Source of the DNA: CAVZYN01 sp963779515
GTDB taxonomy: Bacteria; Pseudomonadota; Alphaproteobacteria; Rhizobiales; Hyphomicrobiaceae
NCBI GenBank assembly: GCA_963779515.1
Contig: CAVZYN010000002.1
Span: forward strand, 620,001 to 684,000
Reading direction: 5' to 3'
DNA: 64,000 bases
Shown here: in pieces, positions 25,934 to 35,326 of the stretch
Position numbering within the stretch: the first letter of the stretch is position 1
How the letters are laid out: each line of letters begins with the position of its first letter
Notes under the pieces: generated by a model
What the model saw: only the letters and a program-made list of their open reading frames with translations
Told to the model about the DNA's origin: nothing
Databases searched by the model: none
Program-made: the position numbers and the translations under genes

Positions 25934-26325
25934 TTGTTTTGCTCACTGGCGCAAGGAGGTGGGGACTGCACAAAAGTGAAGGCACCTTGTCGTGATGGAG
26001 ATATTGCGTTGCTCGGTCGCGCCGCCTTGCGATCCGGGGGCGCCGGAACCGGGTTGCGCATGGACTGCCTGCGCGGAAGTGCTGTTTGCTGCGGCTGCTT
26101 TGCAGGGCCACTGGTCTCAACATCATGCAGTTGGCTCGACCACCACGGTTCGAAGATCCGCCGCTCGGCGATGAACAATCGTCGTCCTCCAAAATTGATC
26201 TGCCGCGCACCAGGCACATCACCGCGTGCGAAGCGGCGCTGCCAATAGCGCCGGCTGAGGCTTGTTAGCCGCGCGATGTCTCCGACGCGGAGCCAGGATG
26301 TGGTTGCTGACTGAGATCTCGTCAT
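25930..26325 (-). CDS. Small helix-turn-helix protein of the integrase operon
   Basis: A 131-residue protein. Residues about 10-65 (SWLRVGDIARLTSLSRRYWQ then RRFARGDVPGARQINFGGRR) form a MerR/AlpA-like DNA-binding domain. The C-terminal half is Pro/Ser/Arg-rich and probably disordered. ATG 26325 is chosen because the homologous region starts there and AAGGTG lies upstream; the frame is open a further 139 codons without similarity. A diverged copy of the same domain occurs at 28.25-28.49 kb next to an integrase remnant, so this gene type travels with the integrase. Confidence 0.75.
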   Translation of the reverse strand: MTRSQSATTSWLRVGDIARLTSLSRRYWQRRFARGDVPGARQINFGGRRLFIAERRIFEPWWSSQLHDVETSGPAKQPQQTALPRRQSMRNPVPAPPDRKAARPSNAISPSRQGAFTFVQSPPPCASEQNK

Positions 26326-27406
26326 TCTGCTCACCTTGGGCCATCCGAAATTTCCGACTGAAGCCGTTGGGCATTCTCGATGGTGAAGCCGAATTTGAGA
26401 ATGGGGAATCGCGGGAAAAAGAAGGCCGTCGCAGGAAAGTACGGGAAGCCGCGGTTGTCGCGCGCTCGCGCGCAATTTCCACCCCTCCCTCCGGAGCCGT
26501 TCTCTGATTGCGGGATGCGGGTCAAGGAACCGGACTTGTTTTCTTTTGTTCGATCCCCGCCGGAGGCTTTTCTTCCGCCCCGACCGCGTGTCCATGCGGC
26601 CATCGCGCGCAGATGCTGTCAAGGCTGGCCGCGTTTCAGCGGCCACCGAAGGCTTGGCCTTGGCAGCGTCGAGCACGATGGCATGCTGGAGTGTCGGGGT
26701 AGACAATGTCTCCTGACTTGGTGCCAGCTCCCGCCGGATCACCTTCGCTCGCTAGCGCCATGCCACGTGTGAGCGAGCGACGGCGGCGGAGCGGGGGATG
26801 GCTATCCCTCTGTGAGTCCGAACGCGCCTGACATCGCGCGACACCGGAAGCTGATGTGCGTCTGATCGCCGAAGTCGTGTGAACATGTGCGTCGTCGGCA
26901 TCGCGGTCTTGCGCCAGGGGGCGTTACCCGCATGGGCGGAGACCCGCGCGCGGGGCTCGGTCGTGTGGCCCGCGCCGGGCCGCACGATAGCACCCGGTCG
27001 CGGCCGGGTCGGCCGCGCGGCGCCCGAATTTTTGCCGAGAGGCCAGTCACGGAAGGATCACAGTGCGTCCAGTACGAGCTGTGTGAAAAAGTCCGCCAAA
27101 TCGGCGTTGAAACTTGGGGGCGTCAATATTCGCGTTGATTTTGCTTGCGTAATCGACGCGTCGACGTCACGACGATTTTTGTGACGTCAGCGCATCGGCC
27201 TTGGTTGCTGAGCTTGGCGCGCATCTGACGTCGTTCTTTTATCTCGATGTCCAAAAAGCCGCTCGAAATCCTCCCGCGAATTCCTTTCGCAAAAAGGTTC
27301 TATTTCAGTGCGCACTCTGGCGCAGCGGGTAAGCTTGTCCTAACCGCACGCTTGTTTCGAGCGGTGGTGATCATGACTATCGTGGGATGCTTCGGCATGG
27401 AGAGAC
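26326..27406. other. Gene-poor region of the island
   Basis: About 1.1 kb without a convincing gene. Open frames here on both strands lack recognisable domains or ribosome binding sites. The visible structure is a set of TGACGTC-type motifs including a perfect inverted repeat at 27163-27188. It may hold the promoter of the HTH-xis-int operon and binding sites for its proteins. Confidence 0.5.
27163..27188. promoter_or_regulatory. Perfect 8-bp inverted repeat of a TGACGTC-type motif
   Basis: GACGTCAC (27163-27170) and GTGACGTC (27181-27188) are separated by ten bases. A third TGACGTC lies near 27226. The spacing of about two helical turns centre to centre suits a protein dimer or a pair of dimers. 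The binding protein is unknown; the island's HTH proteins are candidates. Confidence 0.35.
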
Positions 27407-27547
27407 ATGGACGCGAGCATTTCCGGCGGAGCGGTGGCCGAGGTGCTGCCGGCGTTGTCGTTCGACAACTTGCGTCACGCAGCTGATACGCACGGTCATG
27501 AGATTATTCATTTCGGTAGTTGGCTCGCGCTGGGTGCGGTTGCTTGA
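27407..27547 (+). CDS. Possible small protein, 46 residues
   Basis: The open frame starts at ATG 27407 after GGAGAG and encodes MDASISGGAVAEVLPALSFD, then a His-rich stretch and LALGAVA at the end. No family is recognised. Support is only a plausible ribosome binding site and reasonable codon use in a gene-poor area. It could equally be chance. Confidence 0.3.
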   Translation: MDASISGGAVAEVLPALSFDNLRHAADTHGHEIIHFGSWLALGAVA

Positions 27548-27563
27548 AGCGTGCGTGACGCAC

Positions 27564-28247
27564 CTAGCCGATAGCGCACCCCGATTTCGCGGAGATCTGC
27601 TGACGGGTCATATGTACCGCATCGAAGCAAGTCATAATGTCGAGAGCATTCTCCCTTCCGTCTATGCGCCGTCCCCTGCAATGTCCCCCGGTGGCAGCGG
27701 CGCGTCTGTTGCGACAGATGCGCCGGACGCGACAGCAAGATGGAGATGCTCGATCTCCAGAAAGACCTAGTGAAGCTGCGGCTTCGCGACCGCACGAAAG
27801 GCCGCCCAGGATTGTGTCCGATCCACTCCCACTCTTCGGCACGCGAAGAGATCGACGACAAACACGCAAGATCGCGCCGTATCGTCGAGGAAGACGCGCC
27901 GTAGGCACGCCGTTTCAGCTTGAACGTCAAGAGGTCCGCGGAGGCGAGGTCCGACAGCAAGATACCACCGAGATGATGTTTTAGATGCACATTGCTGACT
28001 GCGCGTCGTTTGGCTCCACCTGGCTCCAGAACTTGAAATTGCTCTGATTCAAATCATCAATGGCCGCGGCAATCGACTTTTGGGGACGTTCGCCCCAACC
28101 AATACCCTTGAGCTCTGCTGCCCAGGCTGTGAGACGACCTCGCGCGATTGACCGGTTTCGGGTCCCGAGGCTTCGCTCGAAGGTCTTGCCGTTTCGCTTG
28201 ATGCGTCCCCAATAGGTTTTGCCTGGTTTGCATAAGGTACCTGCCAT
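27564..28247 (-). pseudogene. Degenerate tyrosine integrase (second recombinase module)
   Basis: The start MAGTLCKPGKTYWGRIKRNG is an integrase N-terminal arm-binding region. After a shift near 27985 the frame continues with GILLSDLASADLLTFKLKRR and TIRRDLACLSSISSRAEEWE, a clear core-binding domain ending WEWIGHNP. Downstream only fragments in changing frames remain (LEIEHLHLAVASGASV near 27.75 kb), and the catalytic Arg/His/Tyr residues are not found. It is therefore a broken integrase, in the same orientation as the intact one. Confidence 0.75.
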
Positions 28248-28492
28248 GGTGTGATCTCCTTCAAGTGGTCCTCCCACCGCCGGTCGAACACCGTTGCATC
28301 CGCGAGGAACAGTCTATGCTTTCCGAAGCAGATCTCGCGCGCACCAGGCACGTCACCGCGTGCGAAATGGCGCTGGCAATGTCGGCAATGGTCGAAGGAC
28401 ATCCCGCAAGCAAGCTCGACGAGCTGCTGCCGTGGAATTGGAAGCCAGCCGCCGTCAACGGCTGATCCAGTGCATTCAGGCTTACCAGGCAT
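28248..28492 (-). pseudogene. Diverged copy of the HTH gene next to the integrase remnant
   Basis: The open frame from ATG 28492 encodes a copy of the domain at 25930-26325: RHFARGDVPGAREICFGKHR matches RRFARGDVPGARQINFGGRR, and the DNA is also similar. Beyond about 28255 the frame runs out of homology into the integrase remnant, so no proper end is seen. The N-terminal helix region is diverged. It is either a decayed or a shortened gene. Confidence 0.6.
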
Positions 28493-28770
28493 CGCAGAGC
28501 TTCCGCCGACGATGGCAGGGACTACTGCAATTGGGAATGACGCGTCGTGTCCGATCTTCGGATCGCCCCCAACAATGATCGAAAACGCCCGTTTGTGCGA
28601 GACGTGCTGCTGTCGCTCATCAGGATCATGCTAAAGATGAAGTTCATTGACCCCTCGATTCCTCAGGACATCCGCCTCGAATTTGCTGCGACCCATGCAG
28701 ACCAAGTCTCGCTTTGTCACCTTCCGAACCAGGCGCGCAAAGTACGTCGCCGCAGATCCCGAGAGACACC

Positions 28771-29920
28771 CATGTCACGATTGACCCGCATCGAGCTGCA
28801 CTGCTTCAGGCACCGCCTCGCGATGCCGATGCAGACCGTGTTTGGGCGTGTTGATTCGCGCCCCGCTCTGTTGGTGCGCGTCGAAGACGAGGACGGCGCG
28901 GAGGGCTGGGGCGAGATCTGGTGCAACTTTCCGCAGCCCGGTGCGGAGTACCGCGCGCGACTGGCCGCGGTCGTGCTGCCAAGGGCGCTTCGTGGATTGA
29001 CAGTCGCCGATCACACCACGGCGTTCCAAACGCTGCGATCGCGGCTGCACCGGCTGGTCTTGCAGGCCGATGAGCCCGGTCCCGCGGATCAGATCGCGTC
29101 GGGTGTGGATATCGCTCTTCACGATCTCGCGGCCCGCCGCCAGGGTGTGCCACTCGCGACCCTGCTCGGCGGTACGCCTCGACCGTTGCCGGTCTATGCG
29201 AGTGGAATCGATTCACGTCAGGCCGGCGTGATGATCGCCGCAGCGCGCTCGGCGGGCTACACGGCCTTCAAGATCCGGATCGGCTTCGGACATGACAGCG
29301 ATGTACGCACCACCAGTTCAGCCGCGAACGGGCTCGAAGCCGGCGAGCAACTGTTCGCCGATGCGAATCAGAATTGGGATCGCGAGGACGCGGTGGCGAT
29401 GGCGCAGGCACTGTCGGATACCGGGCTCGGCTGGTTGGAGGAGCCCTTGCCTGTCGACAGTCCGCTCGCAGACTGGCGGGCCGTCGCTGCTGCATCCAGC
29501 ATGCCGATTGCGGGCGGCGAGAATATGCGCTCGGAAGCGGAATTTTCGGACGCCGCGGCCGGCGATGTCTTCGGGATCATCCAACCGGACATCTGCAAGT
29601 GGGGCGGGCTCTCGATGTGTGCCGCCATCGCCCGACGGATCATCGCATCCGGCAAGCGCTATTGCCCGCACTATCTGGGTGGTGGGATCGGGCTGATGGC
29701 ATCCGCTCACCTGCTCTCGGCGGTCGGGAGGGGACGGCCTGCTCGAGATCGATGTCAACGACAATGCGCTACGCGAGCGCCTTGCCGGCCAGCTGTGGCC
29801 GCTAAACGGTGGCATGGCGCAGGTACCGCACGGGGCCCAGGCCTCGGGTTCGTGCCGGATATGGCCGGCATCGCCCCTATGAGCGTGCTGCACTTCGACG
29901 AGCGGATCGAGGCCGCGTGA
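28771..29920 (+). CDS. Mandelate-racemase-subgroup enolase superfamily enzyme, with two compensating frameshifts
   Basis: About 382 residues. Barrel residues of the MR subgroup are present: Lys in FKIRIGFG, metal ligands in ADANQNWD, WLEEPLP and IAGGENMRS, then the Asp of QPDICKWGG and His of YCPHYLGGGIG, the Asp-His dyad used by sugar-acid dehydratases. From about 29724 the frame changes: one extra G in CGGGAGGGG shifts it, and near 29831-29840 it shifts back. The other frame between reads DGLLEIDVNDNALRERLAGQ, as expected for this family, so about 37 residues are misread. ATG 28771 is used. Likely a sugar-acid dehydratase. Confidence 0.8.
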
Positions 29921-29935
29921 CGAGACGTCGAGTTG

Positions 29936-30828
29936 CTACAGGGCCGCGAGGCGCACCGGGCCGGCTGGCACGTCGACGCGGACGGCAAGCAGATCGCCTG
30001 CGAGCGGCTGCGCTGCAATCTGATCTGGATCAAGCAGGCGGCGCTGCGTGGTGATGAACATCGTACGGCCGTCGGCGCCGCCGAGGATCGGCATGGTCGG
30101 TCGCGACACGGGCAGTTCGATGATCGTGTCGATACTTCCGTCCGGCCGACGGCGCTCGATGCGCGATCCACCGATAACGGCGATCCAGATGCAGTCCTCG
30201 GCATCGATGCAGCAGCCGTCTGGCAGCAACGGCTCGGGAAAGGTCGCGAATACGCGTGCCGTCGCGGCAGTGCCCGTCGCTTGATCGTAATCCATCACTT
30301 CGACAATCCGCTGGTGTGTATTGGCGAAATACATGCGCCGTCCGTCCGTCGAGAAGTCGATGCCGTTCGGAATATGTATGTTGCTGCGCTCCCGGCGCAG
30401 CGTGCCGTCGAGGTCGACGCAATAGAGCGAACCTATGGGCTGAAAGCGGCCCGTCTTGTCCATGGTTGCAAACCACATCCGCCCGGTCGCATCGGGTTTG
30501 CCGTCGTTGACGCGCGTGAGCACCTCATCGGCCTCGACCGCGATTAGCCGCTGGCCGAGCGATCCAGCCTGATTAAAGGCATAGAGGCCATCCTCCAGGC
30601 CGAGCAGCAGGCCCCGGATCGACGGCCTGCGATCATGCCCGGCATGCTCGGAAGATTGTGGTATTCGGTTCGCTCAGTAGCGGGCGAAAATCCGAGCAGT
30701 CGCTGCCCCTGGATATCAATCCACCAGACGGTTTGCGTCGACGCGTCCCAGTAGGGCACCTCTCCGGTGACGGCATTGGCGCAGTGCACGGGCACCGCAT
30801 GTGTTCTCGGAATGACGCGGACAGGCAT
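29936..30828 (-). pseudogene. SMP-30/gluconolactonase-family lactonase, one frameshift
   Basis: A six-bladed beta-propeller lactonase. It begins with about 70 residues (CANAVTGEVPYWDASTQTVW, WIDIQGQRLLGF), then shifts frame at the C/G run 30612-30615 and continues GLLLGLEDGLYAF, LTRVNDGKPDATGRMWFATM, NIHIPNGIDFSTDGRRMYFA and LPDGCCIDAEDCIW, with the metal-ligand motifs of the family. Restoring one base gives a protein of about 298 residues. It would hydrolyse an aldonolactone to the aldonic acid and is the last gene of the LacI-divergent operon, six bases after the permease. Either a sequencing error or recent inactivation. Confidence 0.8.
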
Positions 30829-30834
30829 GTGGTC

Positions 30835-31704
30835 TCACTGTTTGACAGAGCCGGCGGACAGGCCCGACGTCATCCACGTCTGCAGCGGCAGGAACAGCAG
30901 AAGCGTCGGCAGAGTCGTTAATGCGGAACCGGCCATGACATGGCCCCACTCCACGACATTCTCGCCGAAGTAGGAGGCAAGCAGTAGTGGCATCGTTTTG
31001 AGTTCGGTATCCGTCAGAAAGGCCAGTGCGAACAAATACTCCGACCAGCACAGCAGGAACGAGTATGTCGCCGTCGCGACGATGCCGGGCAGCATGATCG
31101 GGAAGATGATGCGCCATATCACCTGAAATTGTGAGCAACCGTCGATGATGGCGGCCTCGTCCAGGGTGCGCGGAACGCCTTCGAGATAGCCGACCAGCAT
31201 GTAGACCGAAAACGGGATCGTGACGGCGACATAGACGAAGATCATGCCGAGATGGCTATTCAGGAGACCTATGCGCGCAAACAAGATGAACAGCGGCGTG
31301 ACAAGGATGATCCACGGGAACGTCTGACCGAGCAGCACCGCGCCGAATATGTACTCCTTGCCGCGGAACTTCTTGCGTGAAAACACGTAGGCGGCGATTA
31401 CGGAGACGAATGTCGAGATCAGAACACTGACGAGGCACAGGAACATGGAGTTGAAGATCGAGCGCGCGAACTCGGATGACAGCAGCTTCACGTAATTGTC
31501 GAGGGTGTAGCGCCAGCCGCTCGATGCGAACATCGTCTCCGGCGTGCGGAACGATGCGACGATGACCCAGGCCGTCGGGTACACCAGAATGAACAGCACC
31601 ACGAGCGTCGTGATGACGATGGCGATCTCGCCGACGCGGCTTGATCCGGCGCGACGCCCGGTCCGAAAGTTCTGCGGCGGCGCGGACATGGTTGGGTTGG
31701 TCAT
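30835..31704 (-). CDS. Carbohydrate ABC transporter permease (MalG-type)
   Basis: A 289-residue inner-membrane permease with six spans. The EAA loop DEAAIIDGCSQFQVIWRIIF near residue 200 contacts the ATPase. It pairs with the MalF-type permease upstream (12-base gap) and the binding protein at 32681. The C-terminal LPLQTWMTSGLSAGSVKQ is the usual MalG ending. No ATP-binding subunit gene is found in the operon. Confidence 0.9.
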   Translation of the reverse strand: MTNPTMSAPPQNFRTGRRAGSSRVGEIAIVITTLVVLFILVYPTAWVIVASFRTPETMFASSGWRYTLDNYVKLLSSEFARSIFNSMFLCLVSVLISTFVSVIAAYVFSRKKFRGKEYIFGAVLLGQTFPWIILVTPLFILFARIGLLNSHLGMIFVYVAVTIPFSVYMLVGYLEGVPRTLDEAAIIDGCSQFQVIWRIIFPIMLPGIVATATYSFLLCWSEYLFALAFLTDTELKTMPLLLASYFGENVVEWGHVMAGSALTTLPTLLLFLPLQTWMTSGLSAGSVKQ

Positions 31705-31716
31705 GACTGCGGCATC

Positions 31717-32619
31717 TTAGAAGACCTGATCCAGTTCGCGCTTTGCGATGACACGGAGATAGATCATGCCGAATGCGACCATGATCGTCGCCATCACCAC
31801 GCCGACTGCCGAACTGTAGCCGAACCTCCCCTCGACAAACGCCTTGATGTAGACCTCGGTGGCCATGACATTGGTGTATAACCCGGGGCCGGCACCGGTC
31901 GTGAGCCAGACGTAAACGAAGTTGTTGAACGTCCAGAATGTCGACATCAGCACCATGACGATGATGGCCGGCTTCAGATGGGGCAGATAGATGTGGAGCA
32001 GGATGCGAAAACGCGACGCGCCGTCGATCTCGGCCGCCTCGACGACCTCGTCGGGAAGTGTCTGCAGGCTCGCCATGAACGTCAGTGTCACCAGCGGCAG
32101 CGTGTTCCAAGTGATGATGGCGATGATTGCCGGCCAGACCCACATCTGGCTCGCGAGGAAAGCGATCGGCTGCTCGACGAAACCGAGACCGAGCAGCGTC
32201 TGATTGATGACACCGACGCGCGTGTCGAGCAGCCAGCGCCAGATCAGAATGGCGACAATCGGCGGCGTTGCCCAAGGGACCAGCAGAAGCACGCGACTGA
32301 TCGTCTGTAGGCGGTACTTGCGCACTGTCCGACTGGTCAGCAGGAACGTGAGCAGCAGACCGAGCGTGATGCGGACCGTTACACCAATGATGGTCAGCCA
32401 GAAGACCGTGTTCCAGATGACGCGCTGGAAGTCCCGGCTCCGCATCAGTTCGATGTAGTTGGCAACACCGATCCACTCGCCGCCCTGCTTTAAGCCGAAC
32501 AAGCTCAAGTCGGTGAACGACGTCTCGATGTTGAACAGCGTTGGATAGACGAAGAAGCAGCAAAGGAAGAAGAACGTCGGCACGAGCATCGTGACGATGA
32601 AGCGGTTGTCGCCCTTCAT
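31717..32619 (-). CDS. Carbohydrate ABC transporter permease (MalF/UgpA-type)
   Basis: A 300-residue inner-membrane permease with six spans. The N-terminal segment FIVTMLVPTFFFLCCFFVYP, the characteristic ...FTDLSLFG region and the EAA loop VEAAEIDGASRFRILLHIYL are as in sugar ABC transporters. It lies 61 bases after the binding-protein gene, inside the LacI-divergent operon, so it probably imports the operon's inducing sugar. Confidence 0.9.
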   Translation of the reverse strand: MKGDNRFIVTMLVPTFFFLCCFFVYPTLFNIETSFTDLSLFGLKQGGEWIGVANYIELMRSRDFQRVIWNTVFWLTIIGVTVRITLGLLLTFLLTSRTVRKYRLQTISRVLLLVPWATPPIVAILIWRWLLDTRVGVINQTLLGLGFVEQPIAFLASQMWVWPAIIAIITWNTLPLVTLTFMASLQTLPDEVVEAAEIDGASRFRILLHIYLPHLKPAIIVMVLMSTFWTFNNFVYVWLTTGAGPGLYTNVMATEVYIKAFVEGRFGYSSAVGVVMATIMVAFGMIYLRVIAKRELDQVF

Positions 32620-32680
32620 AGGAGTGTCTCGTCTGTTGCTGCCGAGCCGCCGAGCAGGCGCGCGGCGTTTTCATGGCCGG

Positions 32681-33973
32681 TCATTTCGAGTTCTTCTCCA
32701 ATTCCTTTGTGATAGCTTCGATCACCTCCGTCGCAGCCTGCTTGGACGTCTTCTCGCCGATGAACACCGAACCGGCGCCACGGCCAACCGCGTTCCACAT
32801 GAAGGGAATGGCGACCGGACCGGTGCCGTACGGCCCCCAACTGCGCGCCGTCGCGATCTGCATTGAGAACCCCGGTCCGATCTCCTTCGGCAGTCGATCG
32901 TAGTTCATCACCGCACGCTGCGGCTGCACATAGTTCGTGTAGTATTTCGTGAATGTCGGTTCCGGCGTCGTCAGGAAGCGTACGAGCTTCCAGGCGGCGT
33001 CGACATTCTTCGAGTTGGCGCCGATGCCGAGCATGCGGCCGCCGAAGAACGTTTTCGAGCCGTTGACGTCGGCCGGATGCGGCGCTGCGGCAAACGGGAC
33101 GTCCTTGCCGGGGTTGCGCTGTTTGAAGGCTTCGACGATCTGCACAGCAACGGCATCGGGAACGCTGACGAACGCGATCGAGCCGTTGACCATGCCCTCG
33201 ACCAGTTCGGGTGCCCCCCAGAGGCAGATGGACAAGTTGGACTTGGGATTGTGCCCTTCATCGAGATAGCTCTTATAGTACTCCCAGGCCTCCGCCAGCT
33301 GATCGGCCGTAATGTTGACGTGGAAGGATTTGTCGGCCTTCTGCTCGATGAATGCCCACCCCTTCGACCAGATGTAGAAGTTGGTCAGGAACCATATGGT
33401 CGGCGTGCCGCATGTGCCGGCCGGAAATCCGAAGCCGCTCTTGCCGGTCTTGGCCTGGACGGTCTTGCTGAGATCTTTGAGATCTTTCCAGCTGGTCGGG
33501 AATTTGTCGTAGCCGACCGCTTTCACCAGATCTTTGTTGTAGAGCACGGCGAAGGTGTCTGTCGTGAACGGGATGCCGTAGACCTTTCCGTCTGCGCCGG
33601 TCGCGAGGTCACGGGCGATGAATTGATCCCAACCGCCGATGCCAACGCCGGTCTTGGTGATCAGGTCATCCAGCGGGCGCAAGGCCCCGGCTTTGCCGAA
33701 ACTGCGCGGCCAAACGAATGCCAGTTGCGCGACGTCCGGGGCCTGGCCGACGGCTGCTTCGCGGAGGAACTGCGCCTGCGCGTCACCCCAGGTGACGCGC
33801 TGCATGTTCACCTTGATACCAGGATTGAGCTTCTCGAACTCGTCGAGCGCCTGCCGCATTTGCGGCGCCTCGGGATCGTTGAAGCGAAACGTGATCGTCT
33901 GCGCGTCGGCCGCGCTAATAATGCCGACGAATAGTGACGTGACTGTTGCGCCGATCGCCATTCTTTTCTTCAT
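32681..33973 (-). CDS. Sugar ABC transporter substrate-binding protein (family 1)
   Basis: A 430-residue periplasmic receptor with a signal peptide (MKKRMAIGATVTSLFVGIIS, cleavage near ADAQT). It has the family-1 landmarks QALDEFEKLNPGIKVNMQRV, ALRPLDDLI and YGIPFTTDTFAVLYNKDLVK. ATG 33973 is fixed by AAGGAGGAAGCT directly upstream; the frame extends 24 codons further without similarity. It is the first transport gene of the operon, and gene order (binding protein, MalF, MalG) is standard. The context predicts a monosaccharide, possibly a D-threo aldose such as L-fucose. Confidence 0.9.
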   Translation of the reverse strand: MKKRMAIGATVTSLFVGIISAADAQTITFRFNDPEAPQMRQALDEFEKLNPGIKVNMQRVTWGDAQAQFLREAAVGQAPDVAQLAFVWPRSFGKAGALRPLDDLITKTGVGIGGWDQFIARDLATGADGKVYGIPFTTDTFAVLYNKDLVKAVGYDKFPTSWKDLKDLSKTVQAKTGKSGFGFPAGTCGTPTIWFLTNFYIWSKGWAFIEQKADKSFHVNITADQLAEAWEYYKSYLDEGHNPKSNLSICLWGAPELVEGMVNGSIAFVSVPDAVAVQIVEAFKQRNPGKDVPFAAAPHPADVNGSKTFFGGRMLGIGANSKNVDAAWKLVRFLTTPEPTFTKYYTNYVQPQRAVMNYDRLPKEIGPGFSMQIATARSWGPYGTGPVAIPFMWNAVGRGAGSVFIGEKTSKQAATEVIEAITKELEKNSK

Positions 33974-34007
33974 AGCTTCCTCCTTGGACACCAGACATTG
34001 CTTTTGA

Positions 34008-35039
34008 TCATTGTGGTCCCGTCGGTACCGGTGCCGTCGCATCAATCAACGCCTCGGCCCTCAACTCGTCCCAGAACGCCGCCGGTATGCGCTCGCGGCT
34101 CGCGGAAAGTGCCGCTTCCACTTCGCGCGCAGTGCGATAACCGGCAGGCACGCTGGCGAGCACAGGATGCGCAAGCGGAAACTGGATTGCGGCCGCCTGC
34201 AGGCTGATGCCGTGCCGCTTCGCCGCCGCTTCGATCCGCGTTACGCGCGCGAGAATATCTGCCGGCGCATCATCATACCAGTATTTGGCGCCAGGCTTGG
34301 CGCCCGTCACAAGAATTCCGGAATTGAACGGCGCGGCGAGTATGATCGAGATCTGCTTGCGCTGACAAAGTGGCAGCAACGTCGACAACGCCGTGGTGTC
34401 GAGAAGCGTGTATCGCCCCGCCAGCATGAAGCAGTCGAAATCGCCGTCGAGGGCATAGCGCTCCAGCGTCGATGTTTCATTGATGCCGACACCGATGGCA
34501 GAGATGGTGCCCTCGCTGCGCAGTCTCTCAAGCGCGCGATAGGCGCCGCTCATAGACTGGCGATAGCTCTCCTCGTGGCCGTCTCCGCGCCACTTGCGCG
34601 TCACATCGTGGATGAAAACGATGTCCAGACTTGCAAGGCCGAGGCGCTGCAGGCTGTCCTCGATCGAGCGCATGGCGCCATCGGACGAATAGTCGAACAC
34701 GATGTCGAACGGCAAGGTCGCGGCGAATGCGCCGGGTGTTGGCGCGGGATCTGAGGACGGTCGCAACAGCCGCCCGACTTTGCTCGACAGAACATATGAG
34801 CCGCGCGGATGCTTGCGTAATGCATCGCCGAGTTGGCGTTCCGAATAGCCGTGTCCATAGAATGGCGCCGTATCGAAGTAGTGTATGCCCCCTGCAATCG
34901 CCGCATCGACGGCGGCGTGCACGTCGTCCTGGGCGACAGGAGTGAAGAGGTTACCGATCGGCGCTGCGCCAAAGCCGAGCGCGCTGACTTCGAGTGAGGT
35001 GCGCCCGATCCGGCGTCGGCTGGCGGGATCGACGCTCAT
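34008..35039 (-). CDS. Aldo/keto reductase, D-threo-aldose 1-dehydrogenase-like
   Basis: A 343-residue (beta/alpha)8 oxidoreductase. The AKR tetrad is visible: Asp and Tyr in YFDTAPFYGHGYSERQLGDA, Lys in YVLSSKVGRLLRP and His in LDIVFIHDVTR. The combination with GVGINETSTLERY and a SIILAAPFNSGIL strand is typical of the subgroup oxidising L-fucose, D-arabinose and L-galactose to lactones with NAD(P). Its ATG overlaps the stop of the UxaA N-domain gene (ATGA). With the SMP-30 lactonase in the same operon it would supply an aldonic acid. Confidence 0.88.
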   Translation of the reverse strand: MSVDPASRRRIGRTSLEVSALGFGAAPIGNLFTPVAQDDVHAAVDAAIAGGIHYFDTAPFYGHGYSERQLGDALRKHPRGSYVLSSKVGRLLRPSSDPAPTPGAFAATLPFDIVFDYSSDGAMRSIEDSLQRLGLASLDIVFIHDVTRKWRGDGHEESYRQSMSGAYRALERLRSEGTISAIGVGINETSTLERYALDGDFDCFMLAGRYTLLDTTALSTLLPLCQRKQISIILAAPFNSGILVTGAKPGAKYWYDDAPADILARVTRIEAAAKRHGISLQAAAIQFPLAHPVLASVPAGYRTAREVEAALSASRERIPAAFWDELRAEALIDATAPVPTGPQ

Positions 35040-35326
35040 TGCGCTGTCCTTGCTCGATTGCTCGCTGCATTGTGCACGTGAACGTGCTCACCGATGGCGA
35101 TGTCGGTCGTCGCGCGGGCCATGACTGCGCCGTACTTCACCACGGCGCCACCCCTGGCCATGGCGACGACGGCAAACTTGTGGCCGAGCGGAATGTCACT
35201 TCGCAGACGCACGGCGGTCACCTCGATGCCGATCCTGACCCGCGCTACTGTTCCCGCGCACACATCCTCCAGAGCGACGGCGACCGTGTCGGAGGGATCG
35301 ATCGTATAAGCGTCGACTTTACTCAT
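35036..35326 (-). CDS. UxaA-family dehydratase, N-terminal (SAF) subunit
   Basis: A 96-residue protein corresponding only to the N-terminal SAF domain of altronate dehydratase (UxaA): DAYTIDPSDTVAVALEDVCA, DIPLGHKFAVVAMARGGAVV, KYG and HVHVHN at the end, a pattern that positions an iron site. In E. coli UxaA this is fused to the large domain. Here the large part is a separate gene (36234-37406). Split UxaA pairs occur in the fucose locus of Campylobacter jejuni. It overlaps both neighbours by ATGA. ATG 35326 is used; the longer frame upstream lies inside the neighbour. Confidence 0.85.
   Translation of the reverse strand: MSKVDAYTIDPSDTVAVALEDVCAGTVARVRIGIEVTAVRLRSDIPLGHKFAVVAMARGGAVVKYGAVMARATTDIAIGEHVHVHNAASNRARTAQ

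Noticed and set aside
26326..27560. A third copy of the tRNA-Thr repeat marking the boundary of an older island
   Set aside because: I looked for the TTCGAGTCCCTC core in this region by eye and did not find it.
28547..28770. 75-codon N-terminal extension of the first enolase-family protein
   Set aside because: Not similar to the family's start. ATG 28771 begins directly at the capping domain.
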